NCBI GenBank assembly: GCA_019915015.1 | Contig: JAHBBC010000008.1 | Location: 1-64,000 of the forward strand | Origin: Auriscalpium vulgare | Lineage: Eukaryota; Basidiomycota; Agaricomycetes; Russulales; Auriscalpiaceae | DNA: 64,000 nucleotides | Reading direction: 5' to 3' | Shown: piece by piece, positions 22,753 through 35,143 of the stretch | Layout: every line of letters starts with the position of its first letter | How positions within the stretch are numbered: position 1 is the first letter of the stretch | Made by a program: the position numbers and the translations under genes | Notes under the pieces: model-generated | What the model was told of the DNA's origin: nothing | What the model saw: the letters and a program-made list of their open reading frames with translations, nothing else | Databases searched by the model: none

Positions 22753-24915
22753 CTAATAATGGTGGGCACCCGACTGCGCAGGCTTCCACTCAGCCAGATA
22801 CCTGGTGATCGCAGCGAGGCCCTTCTTCTGCACTGCGAGGACCGACGCGTCGCTCACGCCGAGCGAGGTGATCAGATCGGAGCAGTGGAAGCCGCCCGCG
22901 CTCAGACCAATCGACTGCTCCGGCGTGTCCGGGACATATGTGAACGGCGAGGACACGGTCGAGTACAACCAGGGATCGCCTGTATTACGATCAAAAAATG
23001 ATCAATGGGATAAAGCGGGTGAATGGGGAAAATCTGTGCTCACGCTGTCCGTTGCCGAAGTACAGATGCTTGGTGTGCAAGTTCCACCCCTCGTATGCGA
23101 AATTCGTGCGCTCCACCTGCGGCGGGGTCGGCCGCGGGAACGCAGCAGGGAAGAACTGCTGGCAGGTTCTCTGCGCCCCGGAGTCAGCGCCAAAGTTGCG
23201 AATCCTGAATGTGGTCGCCCACCTCATCGTAGGAAGGTTGCAACACGCGCGAGACGATCGTCGGGTGCCCAAGGGGCGCGGACTCCTGGAAGAAGCCCAT
23301 TTCGGTGCAGCTGCAAGCCACGACCTCAGCGCGGAGCTGAAGGTGAGAATAGCCGAAAGCACCTACACAATCCACGACCACGAGCGGTAGTCGTTGTTTA
23401 CATCTGTGCTTGTCCAGAACGTGTCGTTTGCGTTGTAACTTCCCAGGCACGTCCTGGCAACAAGGGAGGGTCAACCCATGTGCAGATGACGTTCATTGAG
23501 ACCTACTCAGCATCCAAATCCCCGCACGCTTCGGGCTGGCGTCAGCGCGAGTCATTGCATCATGGGTCAATACGGCGGCACTCACTGTCAGCGTAGTAGC
23601 CGTCTGTCCAGAATTTGCCCCACGCCGCGAGGGCGTACTCACCGCCGCGGCCCTTCGGGCCCGCGTTCACGCCATCTACGACCTCCAAAGCGTCGCAGAA
23701 ATCGTAGAACACCGATGCGTCACGGCCAGGGCTCAGATCTTGCCAAGTGTACAAATTATACTTCACTGTGTCTCTGTGTGAGCGTGCTGCTCCAGCAGAC
23801 GAGGAGAGTACATACATGCGCCGGCAAAGTCGTCTGGGTGCACGACGCCTTCCATGCCGAAAGAAGCTTTGAGCGCGTCGATGGCGGTCTGGTTTTTGCC
23901 CGTCAGGATGCTGTCGAGGCGGGTGATGGCGGCCTGCACGTCGAGGGAGCAGTTCTGGGGCATGTGTTGCCGGATGGGCTCGAAGTACGCCCAGAAGTCA
24001 CTGCCGTGGGGTCAGCAGGCGGTCCAGGGGCGAGGGTTGATTGACCGGCGTACGTGATGCTTTCGACAACGGCGGACGAAGCCCAGGAGGCAGCAAACAA
24101 GCCAGGTTTGCTGAAGCAAAAGCTTAGATTCGCTTCTGCGCCTATAACCAGCCCACTCACTTGACATTGGTGAATGCCGTCAAAGCACCTGCGAATCCAA
24201 ACTCGTAAACCGAGGCCTTCTCCTGTATGATGTAGCTGACGTACCGGAGTAGCTTCCACCAACCAGCACCCACGGCGCCTTGTCCGGGCCGACCTGGTCG
24301 CCCCCAGGGAACGGCAGCTTCACATTTTTCGCAAAGTACTCCAGGTCATCGATCGCCTGCTGAATCGTGTGCAAGCGCAGACTCTCGACACTGAGGTCCG
24401 GCAAGGGGTTCGACAGCCCGTAGAAGCGGTGCTCGAGCACGATCGTGGCGCCGTTGTGAGCCTGCGCGATCTGCCCGTTGACGGTACGGTTCGTGAGGTA
24501 GCCCGTATATCCTGATGATCGGGTTAAGAACCAATGCGTATGTGGCTGAGCGTAGTGACTTACCGTCCGCGTTGGTTTCGCCGGGTGTTGAGAGGACGAT
24601 GACGCCGCCTGACCATCCCCATCAGCATCTCTCCTCGACAGGATGCAGACATAGTGACGCACCGGGCTGGTAGAACTCCCACGTTGACCAGTAGCGCTGC
24701 TGGAACGTGCCCAGGCTCGGGTTGTTGTGGTCGATGAGCTGGTCGAACGTGTACAGCGTGTCGAGCGGCGGCAGCACCACGCCCGACTGCGCGTGAAGAC
24801 GCGCGCCATCGCCCGCGGAGAGCGGCGGCGGGACGGGGATGGGGGGTGTCGCGCCGCGGCTGAAGCACTGCGCGAGGGGCGCGGCGGCGAGGAGCGCGGC
24901 CAGGAGATGCAGCAT
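22753..24915 (-). CDS. Secreted serine peptidase of family S28 (prolyl-carboxypeptidase type)
   Basis: Start ATG at 24915 begins a signal peptide (MLHLLAALLAAAPLAQC). Mature signatures: FDQLIDHNNPSLGTFQQRYW, LSTPGETNADG (formed across a splice), IVLEHRFYGLSNPLPDLS, and the nucleophile elbow GGSYSG, spliced into ALTAFTNV. Later blocks are DFWAYFEPIRQ, GKNQTAIDAL, VCTEMGFFQESAP, CQQFFPAAFPRPT and LYFGNGQR (catalytic Asp region, continuing in the next exon). SAGGFHCSD near the C-terminus holds the catalytic His. About ten exons are needed. S28 enzymes cleave after proline; secreted fungal members work at acidic pH on extracellular protein. All three catalytic regions are present, so it should be active. 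Convergent with the ORC6-like gene, 304 bases apart. Confidence 0.9.
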
Positions 24916-26834
24916 CACGGCGGGATGGACTAGCTGGTAGCTAGTCTCGCGCACACCTCGTTGCTCTCTTTATCACCATCAGTGAAGAAGTGGCCGCACA
25001 TCGGGTGAGTAACAGGAACTGATTGCTCGTCGCTTGTGATCGAAGGGCGTACCGCGTCCGGTAGCATGTGCAGCAGTGTGTGCCATGCGTTGGCCCACTA
25101 GGTACGTGTGTGTTACCTAGGAAGCGCATGCTATGCAGTAGCTGATAGACGAGTGCATGCTTTTAACGATATCGACTGAGGATGTCCTTGAAGATGGCGA
25201 GCAGCAACTAGCCGTGGTACGACGGGTTATGACCAGTGGTACGACGCGGAGCGAGAGAAATCTGACAAGATATTTGAGCGCCATGAGCTTGCATACTGAA
25301 CGGAACCCCAACAAGTGTCCGGCAAGGCTCAAGCACGCGTGCTACGCTTCGTCCCTTCGTGGCCATGCATTTGTGGGAGCAATGTGGGAGGTCGAAAAGG
25401 GCAGATAGAGGCTGTGCTCCGAGCGACTCGGAAGGTGTGCCATCATTTTGAAGATCAAAAAGATCCTCGATCCTTCGCTACCGCGCACTTTTGACAGAAG
25501 ATATTTCTTACGAATCTGTTATCATTATGGCGCGATCAATACGAATTGCTCAATCGACGAACTTGTGGTCAACCCTGCGGGTTGCTGCTACACTACTTTC
25601 TCTCCTTTAGGGCTTGTCTTTGTCGTGACTCTTCTCTGTTCTGTGGGTTTTTGCTTTCGAACAGGTTGTCCCAACTGGTGGGTTGTGTCCAGTTTCCTGT
25701 GCGTGGCATTTACGAAGCAGTTTTGGGGTTGTGTCATCCGTGGCGTAGATTTAGTATGTCTTTGTATGTACAGTGCCCTCTACGTAGCGCGGACCCCCGC
25801 TATGTTCCTCATCGGGACCCCTGCGGTTTAATCCTATCCTATCCTATCCTGTGCTTGTGGCGTTATCGTGCGATGAGACGCTCCATAGGCTGGCGATCTC
25901 ACTCTTGTGTCTCGTGTATTGAATGCGACACCGGAGAGACTTAGTGCAGCGATGTAAGTATCAGCCGTCGAGGCTGAGATTGACTGCATCAGGAAAACCG
26001 CCCGCGCGGTCAAGAGATGTGACGATGGCCAAGCGCTCCCAAGAGCCCTCAAGCGCTACTCAAGCGCTTGACTCCGTGTCTCGAGAGTCGCGTCAAGAGC
26101 TATCCATTGACAGCGCGTAACTGCGCGCTCTCGAGTCTTCTCGAGTGCGCTCTCGAGCTCTCCCAAGCCAGCTCATCTCGATAAGAGTGCCTGCATGTGG
26201 CTGACTCAGTGCCGGCGCCCATTGGTCGGCCCAGTGAGCTCGTTCAGAGAGTTCTCTGATATTTTACTAGCACTTATACGATGTATTGTCGATACTAACA
26301 TGAAAGCTCCGTGTATGCTGTGGTTTGAAGAGCTCAGTGTCACACGAAAGACGAGCGCAGCATGCCTATCGGGGTACCTGCGGGCGATGGGCGCGCAGTA
26401 TGCGCGTCACGCAGGCATGCTCGATGTGGACGGGAACACCGGGATGGTGTGCGCCGCGCTGGTCATCAAGGAAGGACCGCACAGGTACTGTGCTTTGTGA
26501 ACACTCTTGCATAGTGGTCGTTACGGGCGGTGTTACAGGAGGGCTCGTATGAGGCGAAATGAACGCGCTGGCACCGACTGACAGGTTCGTTGGTTGCGCG
26601 GTACGGGCTCCGACTGCAGGAAGGACACAGGGGCAGGGGGAGCAGCGTGCAGCCACCGTATGCGACGTTCCGCCAGCGTGGGTGGTCGATTTTGTTGTAT
26701 AGGGTGGCATAGCTGCAGTGGAGACAAAGCTGTAACTAGTACAGCTTGGGCTGTTGACGAGCTGAGCGCTGAGCTTCGACGCGCTGGGGCAAGCACGAGC
26801 AAACATCTGACTTAGCGTGTGCTGGCAGTTCAGT
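24916..26834. other. Gene-poor region between the S28 gene and the LINE
   Basis: About 1.9 kb with no supported gene. At 25,550-25,855 is a T-rich stretch that ends in a short TATCC repeat and may be the truncated 3' end of another LINE. From 26,040 to 26,165 the sequence is dense in CTCGAG and TCAAGCGCT words that form short inverted repeats. No gene product is recognisable. Confidence 0.4.
25829..25852 (+). repeat. TATCC pentanucleotide tandem repeat
   Basis: Four copies of the pentamer follow a TTTAATCC word. Non-LTR retrotransposon tails often look like this, and the ~300 bases before it are compositionally unlike the flanks, but no coding remnant was found. Confidence 0.4.
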
Positions 26835-27165
26835 CTTCTTTTTTTTGTTTTTTTTTGGAAAAGCGATGTGACTATTCAGGTGCTAACTACCCGTTGCTAG
26901 TGCTACGGGGGTACAGAAGTATTACTAAACCTAGGGTGAAGCAATATGATTTCCTGTGCCGTTAGTTCCTTCCAGTCCGCTAAAGCAAGCCTAAGGGCTT
27001 GTCCGAGGAGAAAATGCTTTGACGCACGCTTCATCATCATGAAACAGTGTTGGGCTCCGTACGTTTCCGTACCCCGCCTGGTCGTCTCGTTAAATAGGGG
27101 TCCTGGGCGGGTTAATACCAACTAAAACCTCTCGGGCTTTCGCCCATTCGAAGGGGAGGAAACGT

Positions 27166-30100
27166 TCATCCTTCAAGGTTCCCTTCCACGTTCCGGTAGT
27201 TGCTGTCCGTTCGGATTATATTCCGTGCTGCGATCTGATCTATGACGAGCCTGTCATTGATGGCGCGATGCCATCTCTTCGTGATTGATATGGATGTGTG
27301 CGTGCGGCCTCCGATCTGCCTTTCGCACCGGAGCCGCCAGATAAGGTGTGCCGATTCGGATATGATGATTTTCAGCAAGCGCGTTGCGCCTGGGTCGCGT
27401 TTGCGATCTTGTTCTTGCTCCTCTTCGTCTCTACCTCCGGTCCTATGTTTGACTACCAGATTTCCACACGCCAGGATTGTTCCTATTGAGAGGTTGTGCC
27501 ATGTCTCATCTCCATGTGGCCATAGTTCCCTGGCCAGTCTCCAGATTATGTTCCGTGGGTCGGACTCGCACTCGAAAAGGATGTGGGAGAGCGATTCCTC
27601 TGGGTCGTCGCATGCTTCACAGCGTGCCTTCTCATGGTCTTGGATCCTTAACCAGAAGTCTCCTAGCTTGTAGCTATTGTGGTATGCGCGGTATAGGAAA
27701 GTTCTTATTGGTTTCCGTATGTCTCGGTGCGTGATGCCTTTCCATAGTGTCGCATCGGTTTCCTGGTTCCCTGTAAAAGCTTCCAGCGCGTCTCTCGCGA
27801 GGTTGAGCTGCGACTGCGGCCCCGATCTGTCATCATTGGCAGCCCTTTCCCGTATGCCTTGGTACGCTATGGCTTGCGTCAGGGTAGCCAGTTTCGCGCC
27901 TGTGAGGTTCCATTCTTTTTTAATTTCCAGGTTGATTGGCGTTGGTGCGTCTTTCCTCGCTCCTCTGTCCACGTAGTCATCTGCCCCGTCGTTCCCAGGG
28001 TCTCCGCTGTGTCCTTTTACCCATTCGAACCAGGTGGGCGCGGATCGTCGTCTCAGTAGGTCTGCTGCCTTCTTGAAAAGATCTCTGTGTTCTATTCGGA
28101 TCCACCCTCTATCCTCCCATGTTTGGAGGTGTTCTGTGAGTCCTTTCTTTACGTACTCTGAGTCCGTTCTGAAGTGAATCAGCCTGAAGTTATCTACGCG
28201 CAGCAGCACCAGTATTACTGCTGCCAGCTCTCCCACTTGGTTTGTTTTCGCGGCTCCGCCGATTCTGGCTGCCAGATTTAACGGGCTGTTTTCGGCGATC
28301 CAAATGCCGCTCCCACAACGTGAGTTCATTTTCCCGTTGTTCATACAGGAGCCGTTGGTGTATATCACTAAAGTGTCTTCCTGGTGATTTAGGCCATTTT
28401 GGGGCCGCATCAGCCTTTGCGCGGGGATAGGTGCCGTCCCTCCGGGATCTGTGAAGACCCTGAAACAGTCTGCCAGTGATTTCGACGCGGTGACGGTGGG
28501 GTTGAACAGGACGACCCCCTTCTTGTTGGCCATTGCCCTGATATTTTGGTCCCGTCACCTTTTCGTAAGAGTCAGTCCGTCTTTCGGAGAGGCAGCCCTT
28601 GGATCTGATTTCTGGTTTAGTCTACGTAGGATCTCTTGTGCCTCCAAGGCGCATTTATGTGGGTTTTCGCATCCCGCCTGGGCGTCCTCTTTGCACGAGA
28701 CGCACGCACACCGCGCTATTGGATAATGCGGGCGGCCTGGTCTATTTGGTTCAAGTCTTTCCGCTATTGTTAGGTAGTCTCCGACCGTCCTAACTTTGTG
28801 TGTATACATCAGGCACTGCGATCTCGCTGCTATTGGTTGTACCCAGGTGGTACCATGCTGGTAGTTGCCTCTTTAGCTCAGCCGACATCTTGAGGACCGC
28901 AAATTGTGCGTCATACGTTTTGGCAGCTAGAAGCATGTTTCTGATTTCTTTTGGCAGCTTTGTGTCGTCCTTCCTCCCTCTCAGCGGGGGTTTCCAACGT
29001 TGTAGGAACATGTTCAGTCGTGCTACAGTGTGTATATCGGGGAGGGTTCTATTGATCAGTACGTCCGTCAGGTACGCCCATCTTGGACGACTGTCCGTGA
29101 GGTCTAGATAGTCTTTGAGCCACATCAGCTCGATGGCGTCGTTTCGCGCCTGGATGTCTAGGAGGTTGATTCCTCCTTCTTCCTTTGGGCGGTACATGTG
29201 CTTCAGGTCGATTGGTGCGGTTCTGGTGTCCTCCGACCATATGAAATTCTTAATCATTTTTATTAGGGATGTCTCCACGTGTTTTGGCATGCCTTGCGCC
29301 TTTGCGAGGAATTGGGAGCATCCTCCGGCAAACATTTGCACGACGTGTTTTTTGGCCATGATTGATGGGAAGGTTTGCTTCCATCTCGTGAGGTGTTCAT
29401 TTATCTTGTCTAATACTCGTCCCCAGGGAACGGCATTGTCCCCTCCGTTTCCCAGCCACGCTCCCAGGTATCGGGCGACGTGGCCGTCTTCCGTTATTCT
29501 TATTTCCTCTCCAATTCTTTTGTCTTCCTCATTTATTTTCCTGGAGGAAATCACTTCTTTCCGGTACTCCTTGGTGCCTATCGGTATGATCTCTGTCTTC
29601 ATGATGTTGAATTTTGCCCCAGATGCTGCGCACCATCTCGACAGGATTTCCGTGACGTCCTCATACTTATCTTCTTTTGATAGGTATAGCAGCGTGTCAT
29701 CTGCGAAGAGGTTTATTACCAGTTTTTCGATAAGGCCTGGGATCTCGAAGCCTGTTAGGTTTGGCGCTTGTCGGAACATGCAGGCCAAGGGCTCGATTGC
29801 GAGGTTGAACAGGAGGCATGAGAGTGGGTCGCCCTGTCTTACTCCTCTCGTTATTCGAATGTTATCGCTAAAATGCCCGTTTATGTTGACTTTGGTGTTT
29901 GCATTCTCGTACAGGGACTTCACCGTTGTGATGAAAATCTCAGGGAGGCCGAATTTCTTGAGTACTCGCCAGAGGTAGTCGTGCTTTATTTTATCGTACA
30001 CTTTTTCTTGGTCAAGTGCCATTATTACGCCGTTCTCGCTCATTGCTTCTGCGTAGTGAATCATTGTCTGTGCCAGCCTGATATGGTGGAAGATCGAGCG

Positions 30101-32378
30101 GCCCGGACGAAACCCGCTTGGTCTGTGTGTACCATGGCTCCTACTTCCCGCCCTAGGTTTACTGCCAGAGCCTTCGTGAGTAATTTGTAGTCTGTATTAA
30201 GCAGTGTTATCGGACGGTAATTTGCGATATCTGTTCTGTCTCCCTTTTTGTAGATCGGGCACATCCATCCTTCTGCGAAGTCCGACTTTGGGTCCACACC
30301 GTTCTGTTGGATGTCTTGGAAAACCGTGGTTAGCGTGCCCACTATGTCGAAGCTAGGTTTGTCTTTCTTTACTTGGTCCAAGTGTATTTCATGGAGTTTC
30401 TTCCAGAGTTCGTAGGGGCATCCGTCGAGTCCTGTTGCGGACCCTGTTTTCGCTTTTTTCAGTGCGTCCAGGACGTCTCCGTAGGACACTTTGCCGTTAA
30501 GTGGTGAGTTTTCGGGTTCCGGCATCTTTTGTTCCGGTGGAATAGCGTCTATGACTCTATCTTCATTGGTCTTTGCCTCCTGGGCCGTTTGCTGGCGTTC
30601 TGATGGGGCATTTTGCAGATCTCTGTGGTAGTTTGCTGCCAGTTGTGCCATCTCGGCCGAGTTCATCTCGTACTCGGGGGCCTGTCCCGCTCCATTTGCT
30701 CTTTGGTTGCCGTTGTTCCCATTATCTTGCGGCTGGGCCTTCTTAAGGCGATACATTATGTCTCTGGGTTTTGATTCCTGGTTCAGCGCTGTTTTTGCTG
30801 CAGATGGTCAAGTTCTTCCACGATCAGTGATTCAGTGATGCGCAGGTCCTCATCAGTGTCGAAATCCTTTTCCCTCGTGATTTGGCGTCTTCCTTTCTGC
30901 AGGAATTTTATCTTGTTCTGGATGCGACTCGTCGCTTTCTTTCCTGCCGCTTTGGCTTTGGTTATTATGATCATTTTCAGCTGCGCCCACAGGGTTTGCG
31001 GATTCGTGACCTCGCGGTCATGTTGGGGTGCGTCTATTTTCTCCGCGTATCTTATGCCCGTTCTAATTACTTCGTCGAGCAGATCTTTGTTGTTGACAAG
31101 GTGGAGTGGCCACGTCCATCTGCCTTCGCCTATTTCAGGCGCCTGGTTCGAGGCATGTCTGACCGATACCAGGTCGTGGTCCGATGGTATTGCCTTCGGG
31201 TTTGAGGACCATTCATAGATGTGCGGGATATGCCTGTCTGCGACATAGATTCTATCCAGTCTGGATTTAACCATTCCTTGGTTATGGCGGTACGTGAAGG
31301 CTCTCATTTTGGGGAAAGCTTCTCTCCATGCATCCCGAAGGCCGTATTCGTGTCTGAATTCTTGCAGGGCTTCCACTCCCCTGTCGTCGTCTGCGTGTTG
31401 TGGTGCTCTGTCTCGAGCGTCTTCAACAATGTTCATGTCACCCAGTGTGTAGTCTATCGTGTGGACTCCCAGTTCGTCGAGGCGTGTTCTGATTTGTTCC
31501 CAGAACTCTGGGTGCTCAGCCGCGTGATTTGGTGCATATATGTTGATTATGTTGAGTGTCTCTTCTGCGTTCCAGTTAATGGTAAGGAGGGCCGCCCTTC
31601 CCGGTACAAGTTCCCTTAGCGTGTATTGGTCCGTCTTAACCAAAGCTTTGTTCAGGACGAAGCCGACTCCCGCGGACCCCGTTGGGTTGTCGGGAAACGG
31701 TGAGTTTATTATCACCATTCTTTTGCTGTAACGTTGTCGCAGATCGTTCAGTTCGTTGTCCGTCAGGTGTGTTTCCTGAAGGGCCAGAATACCAATTTTC
31801 TGTTCCTTTATTGCCCGTGCCACCTCTGGCCATATGCTCTGTACGGTTCCTTTCCTTGTGTGGAAGGTACGCCCATTCATGTTTTGGGATGATAGCTTCA
31901 TGTTCGCCTTAAATTTCTTACCCTGGCGTGCCTTGCGGCGTGTTTGTGATGCGCTCTGTGGCGTTCTTTCCTCTGGTGTGGTGGGTCTTTCTTCTTGTGA
32001 CTCTTCTCTGGGGTTCGGAGAATGGGGCTGTTGGGCTTCCTGGGTGTGTATTCCCTCTGGTGCTGGTGATGCACGTCCACCTGCGCTCGCTCCGGTCGCA
32101 TCATCTGGGGGTGTCCCGGCGGCTATGGACGACCTCCCTCCGCTCCCGGAGAGGTTCGGACCGTTCGACGACAAAAACCCGGCATTGATAGATTGATGTG
32201 AAGGTTGTGCAGCAGTCGGACACAACGCACCGCGTACGACTATTCGCGGGCGCGGTCGGCGTGACCCGGCCAACGCGGGTGGACATATGTCAGACTTTCC
32301 TTTCCTGCAGTCCCTCGGCGTCTGCAGGTAGTACTTTGACGACTTGAGCCTCTCGGCACGGCTAGTCCATGACCTCAA
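27166..32378 (-). pseudogene. LINE ORF2: APE endonuclease, reverse transcriptase, RNase H (broken)
   Basis: Endonuclease part (32378-30783): LALQETHL, NIINIYAPN, LGDMNIV, SRLDRIYV and SDHDLV hold the APE-type catalytic residues. Reverse transcriptase (about 30,780-28,790): GLDGCPYELWK, YRPITLLNTDYKLLTKALA, VRQGDPLSCLLFNLAIEPL and the catalytic FADDTLLY. A cysteine/histidine stretch (CACVSCKEDAQAGCENPHKC) follows. RNase H (28533-27166): IYTNGSC, NQVGELAAVI, HFRTDSEYV, GHSGDPGNDGAD. Lesions: frameshifts near 30,790, 30,105 (in the QAGF..PGRS block) and 28,798; an in-frame TGA at 28,555; and Asn in place of the first RNase H Asp (normally TDGSC). Confidence 0.88.
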
Positions 32379-32751
32379 TAGGTCTCCGTGTTTTTGGCGC
32401 TTTGCCAGGCAACAGGGTGGTGTCGCGTCTCGCTTTCCTGTCCTGCAAGCAGTCAGTATATGTGGGCGATCAGCGATCTGTTCTGCGGTCGGGTTCTTCT
32501 CCCTGTGGTCCCCCGATCGCGGTAGGATTTTGGAGCAGACATGTTCTCCGTTTGAACCCAGCGTCCGGGCGCCAGGTGCGGTGCATGCTCTTTTTTTGTT
32601 TCAACATAAGCATATGTATTCAATTTCATACTATATCTACGCGGGTATTGCGAGTCTTGCGACTACGTGTCAAAGGTGTGTATGAAGTACTTGTTCATCT
32701 CGGGCGCAGAGTTCTCGTGTGTGCTGTCTCTAGTTGTATCGAGGGTGGCGC
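32379..32751. other. LINE inter-ORF spacer
   Basis: About 370 bases between ORF1 and ORF2 of the LINE, with no coding signal on either strand. Confidence 0.5.
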
Positions 32752-34789
32752 CTAGTAACGGCGCCCGCGACGCGACCCATCTCGTGCGTCGTCGTAAGGG
32801 CCGTTTCGGGCCCGGCCGCGTGCGCCTCCGCATGAGTTGCCTCGTGAGCCGCCTCGTCCTCTCGACGCCTTCGGGGTTGGTTCCGTCTTACTACCTGGGC
32901 CTTGCCAGCCCGGGACCTCGGGGAAGGGGCACAGGCCGCGCGGGTGGTCGCAGCCGTGGCACAATGAGCAGTCGAGGTAGGGGATGACTGTCCCTGTGCC
33001 GATCAGGTTGGATCGGTACGTCAGTTCCGCGAAGTGGTCGCGGAGGGTGACCCAGTGCTTGACGGTGGGGATCGTGTTGGGCTCCGCGATGGCCGTGAAG
33101 TGCGGGAGCAAGATCGCCCCGGTACCCTTCATGTCGATGCGGACCACCCGTAGCGAGGAGATGAAGGCTGATACTTGCTGTACCGTGAGTGGGGTGTCGT
33201 TGTCTTCCGATTCCGTGATAAATTCGCTGAGTCGTGCGCCTGAGGCGTCGCTGCGCCAAGTTCTGTCAAGAACGTCGCGGATGAGTTCCGTTCTCGTCGT
33301 GGAGAACCCTTCAATGAGGAGGACGAGCGCAGGATTGCGCAGCCTGAATGGGAGGGCTTGGACCGTGACTTCCTTCGTGTCCAGGATCTCCATCCCGAGG
33401 GTGGTCGAGGCGGTTTCCTCTGATATCCCATGGAGGAGGAAAGTGGACGGGGCGCGAGCGTTATGATCGTCTTCCTCCGCGGGAAGGGGTGCTGCGATGA
33501 GGGGGTCTGCTTCCCCGAAACCTTCTGCTATCATTGCGGCCATGTGCGCAGCAAGAGTGGCCAGGTTCTTTGGGTCGCGCGCCGCTTTGCCGAGGACCCT
33601 GAGGAGGATCTTGTGGCCCGGTACCGTCCACCACTCGGCGACTTGTCCCTTGTCGATGTTGTCAAGGGGGGCGGCGGCGTGTGAGTCGTAGATGGGGGGA
33701 AAGGGGCCGGAGGTGAAGATCTCGATGGGGAGAGGGAGTTCCGTGGCTTGCTTGGTAGCCTTGATTGGGGCGCGCGCCTTTGAGAACGCGAGCTCGTCCA
33801 TGAAATTCTCCGCGGTGGTCGCTTTCCCTGTCTGGGCTTTGGGTGCGTCCTCAGCTCGTGGAGGTGCTGCCCTGCGTCGTGACTGTGGGGTAGGGGTGTC
33901 GGGGGCGGGGGCGGGCTGGAAGGCATCGCGGGTTCTGGGTCTGGGCGAGCGCGTTTGTTCGGGCGCAGGGTCTCCCGTCCGTGCTCGTCACCTCCAACCG
34001 TGTCTGATACGAACCTGACTTCCCCATCGGGGGTAAGTCCTACACTCGCGGCGTTCCGGAAATGTTCCGTGCGGTCGAGGGTAAACTTGGCCTTCTGTCG
34101 CTCTTCGAAGTGGTTACGCGCACCTTCGGCCCAGTTCGTCGAGTCGACCCCACCGAACGAGATCGTCGGTTCGGTCGGCGCCTTATGGGGAGGGGGTGCG
34201 GGGGTTACTGGGTGTCTAAGTTCGGTGCCTTGGTTGCGTCCTGCCCCGATGCGCGAGGGGCCTCGGGCGCGGGCGCGTGGTTGGCGAGTGGGTCCGGCTG
34301 CTTGCTGTTCGCCGCGTTGTCAGCCTTATTCCTAGCCGTGTCGTCGTTAATGGCTTCGAAGGGGTTCTTCGACGCGTAAGCTGGGTTCAATGACTCGTTA
34401 GTTATATGGGTTCGGTCGCTGCGTTTCAGGTGCGTACCCCGACGTGTACTGTCTCTCATCCTCCTGCGAGGTGTGGCTGTCTTCTCCGTCGTTGCCGGTG
34501 GCGCCTGAGGGGTCAACCTCCATGTCCTCGGGTTCCGAGAGTGGGGAGAGAGGGGGTTCCGTGGAGGGCGGGGCGTTCTGCGTCGTCGCTTCCTCAACTT
34601 CCGGTGGCCCTTGCGCGTTGACATGTGCGCTATCTGTTTTACGGTGTTATTCCATTGCGTGGTGTGGGTTTGGTATCGACAGAGTCGCTTACTATTCGTG
34701 TTGACGGGTTGCGCGTCCTTCGTGGCTTTGGGCCCGGTGGGTATGTTCACGCTATTCGACTTGCGCGTGGTTCTCTTGCCGTTCGCCAT
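32752..34789 (-). pseudogene. LINE ORF1: zinc-knuckle nucleic-acid-binding protein (frame-disrupted)
   Basis: The best-kept part is 33801-32752 (349 residues open). It ends in a canonical CCHC zinc knuckle, CSLCHGCDHPRGLC (CX2CX4HX4C), and an Arg/Gly-rich tail, typical of ORF1 in Tad-like LINEs. Upstream, coding-like sequence continues in shifting frames to a likely start at 34789 (MANGKRTTRK). Changes of frame occur near 34,200 and 33,980, so no single ORF1 is left. Confidence 0.6.
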
Positions 34790-34805
34790 TAGGGTGTCGG
34801 AAAGT

Positions 34806-35140
34806 TGGGATGTGGGAATCCAGAACATCATGGAAGGATGAAACATCTAGACCTTCGATTCTTTTGGCTGAGAGATGAAGTTGCAAAAGGCACTATCACA
34901 TTACTTCATTTACGTACAGATGATATGCCTGCAGATATTTTGACCAAACCACTTATCAGAGACAGAGTCTTAAAGTTGGTTTCTATGATTGGTCTTACTG
35001 TTTAGGCTATCTCAGTTTTTCTTGACTTCCCACATTGTGGGGGAGTGTTAGAGTACAATGCGTAGTCAAGTAGCACGTACGATAGCCACATTACGTAATC
35101 ACGTCGTCGAGTATCTTCCTGTGCTCGGACTGTCTTTTCT
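34806..35140 (+). mobile_element. Ty1/copia remnant: C-terminal RNase H and start of the 3' LTR
   Basis: 34,814-35,005 reads HHGRMKHLDLRFFWLRDEV.. and ..TDDMPADILTKPL, the C-terminal signature of copia polyproteins, ending in a natural stop. A purine-rich tract (GTGGGGGAG) precedes TGTTAGAG at 35,047, the expected start of a 3' LTR. The LTR has no clear end before about 35,165. All upstream copia sequence is missing; the LINE 5' end sits there instead. Confidence 0.75.
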
Positions 35141-35143
35141 CTT

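Larger units (their letters stand above)
26835..34805 (-). mobile_element. Degenerate near-full-length Tad-like LINE (non-LTR retrotransposon)
   Basis: Transcribed on the minus strand. The 3' end is an A-rich tail (seen as T-rich at 26,835-26,856). ORF2 encodes endonuclease, reverse transcriptase and RNase H; ORF1 encodes a zinc-knuckle protein. This order and the RNase H domain match the Tad1 clade known from fungi. The 5' end abuts a copia remnant that begins by about 34,814. The copy is dead: three frameshifts, one nonsense codon and a lost RNase H catalytic residue in ORF2, and at least two frame changes in ORF1. No target-site duplication was found by eye. Confidence 0.85.

Noticed and set aside
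25448..25944. Open frames with hydrophobic Cys/Phe/Leu-rich translation
   Set aside because: Translation of T-rich DNA; overlapping frames are equally long and the stretch looks like a transposon tail.
29115..29978. Long plus-strand open frame (287 codons)
   Set aside because: It is the antisense of the LINE reverse transcriptase and has no family resemblance.
34205..34846. Minus-strand 213-codon frame as one protein
   Set aside because: Its first part is antisense to the copia remnant; only sequence after about 34,789 could belong to LINE ORF1.
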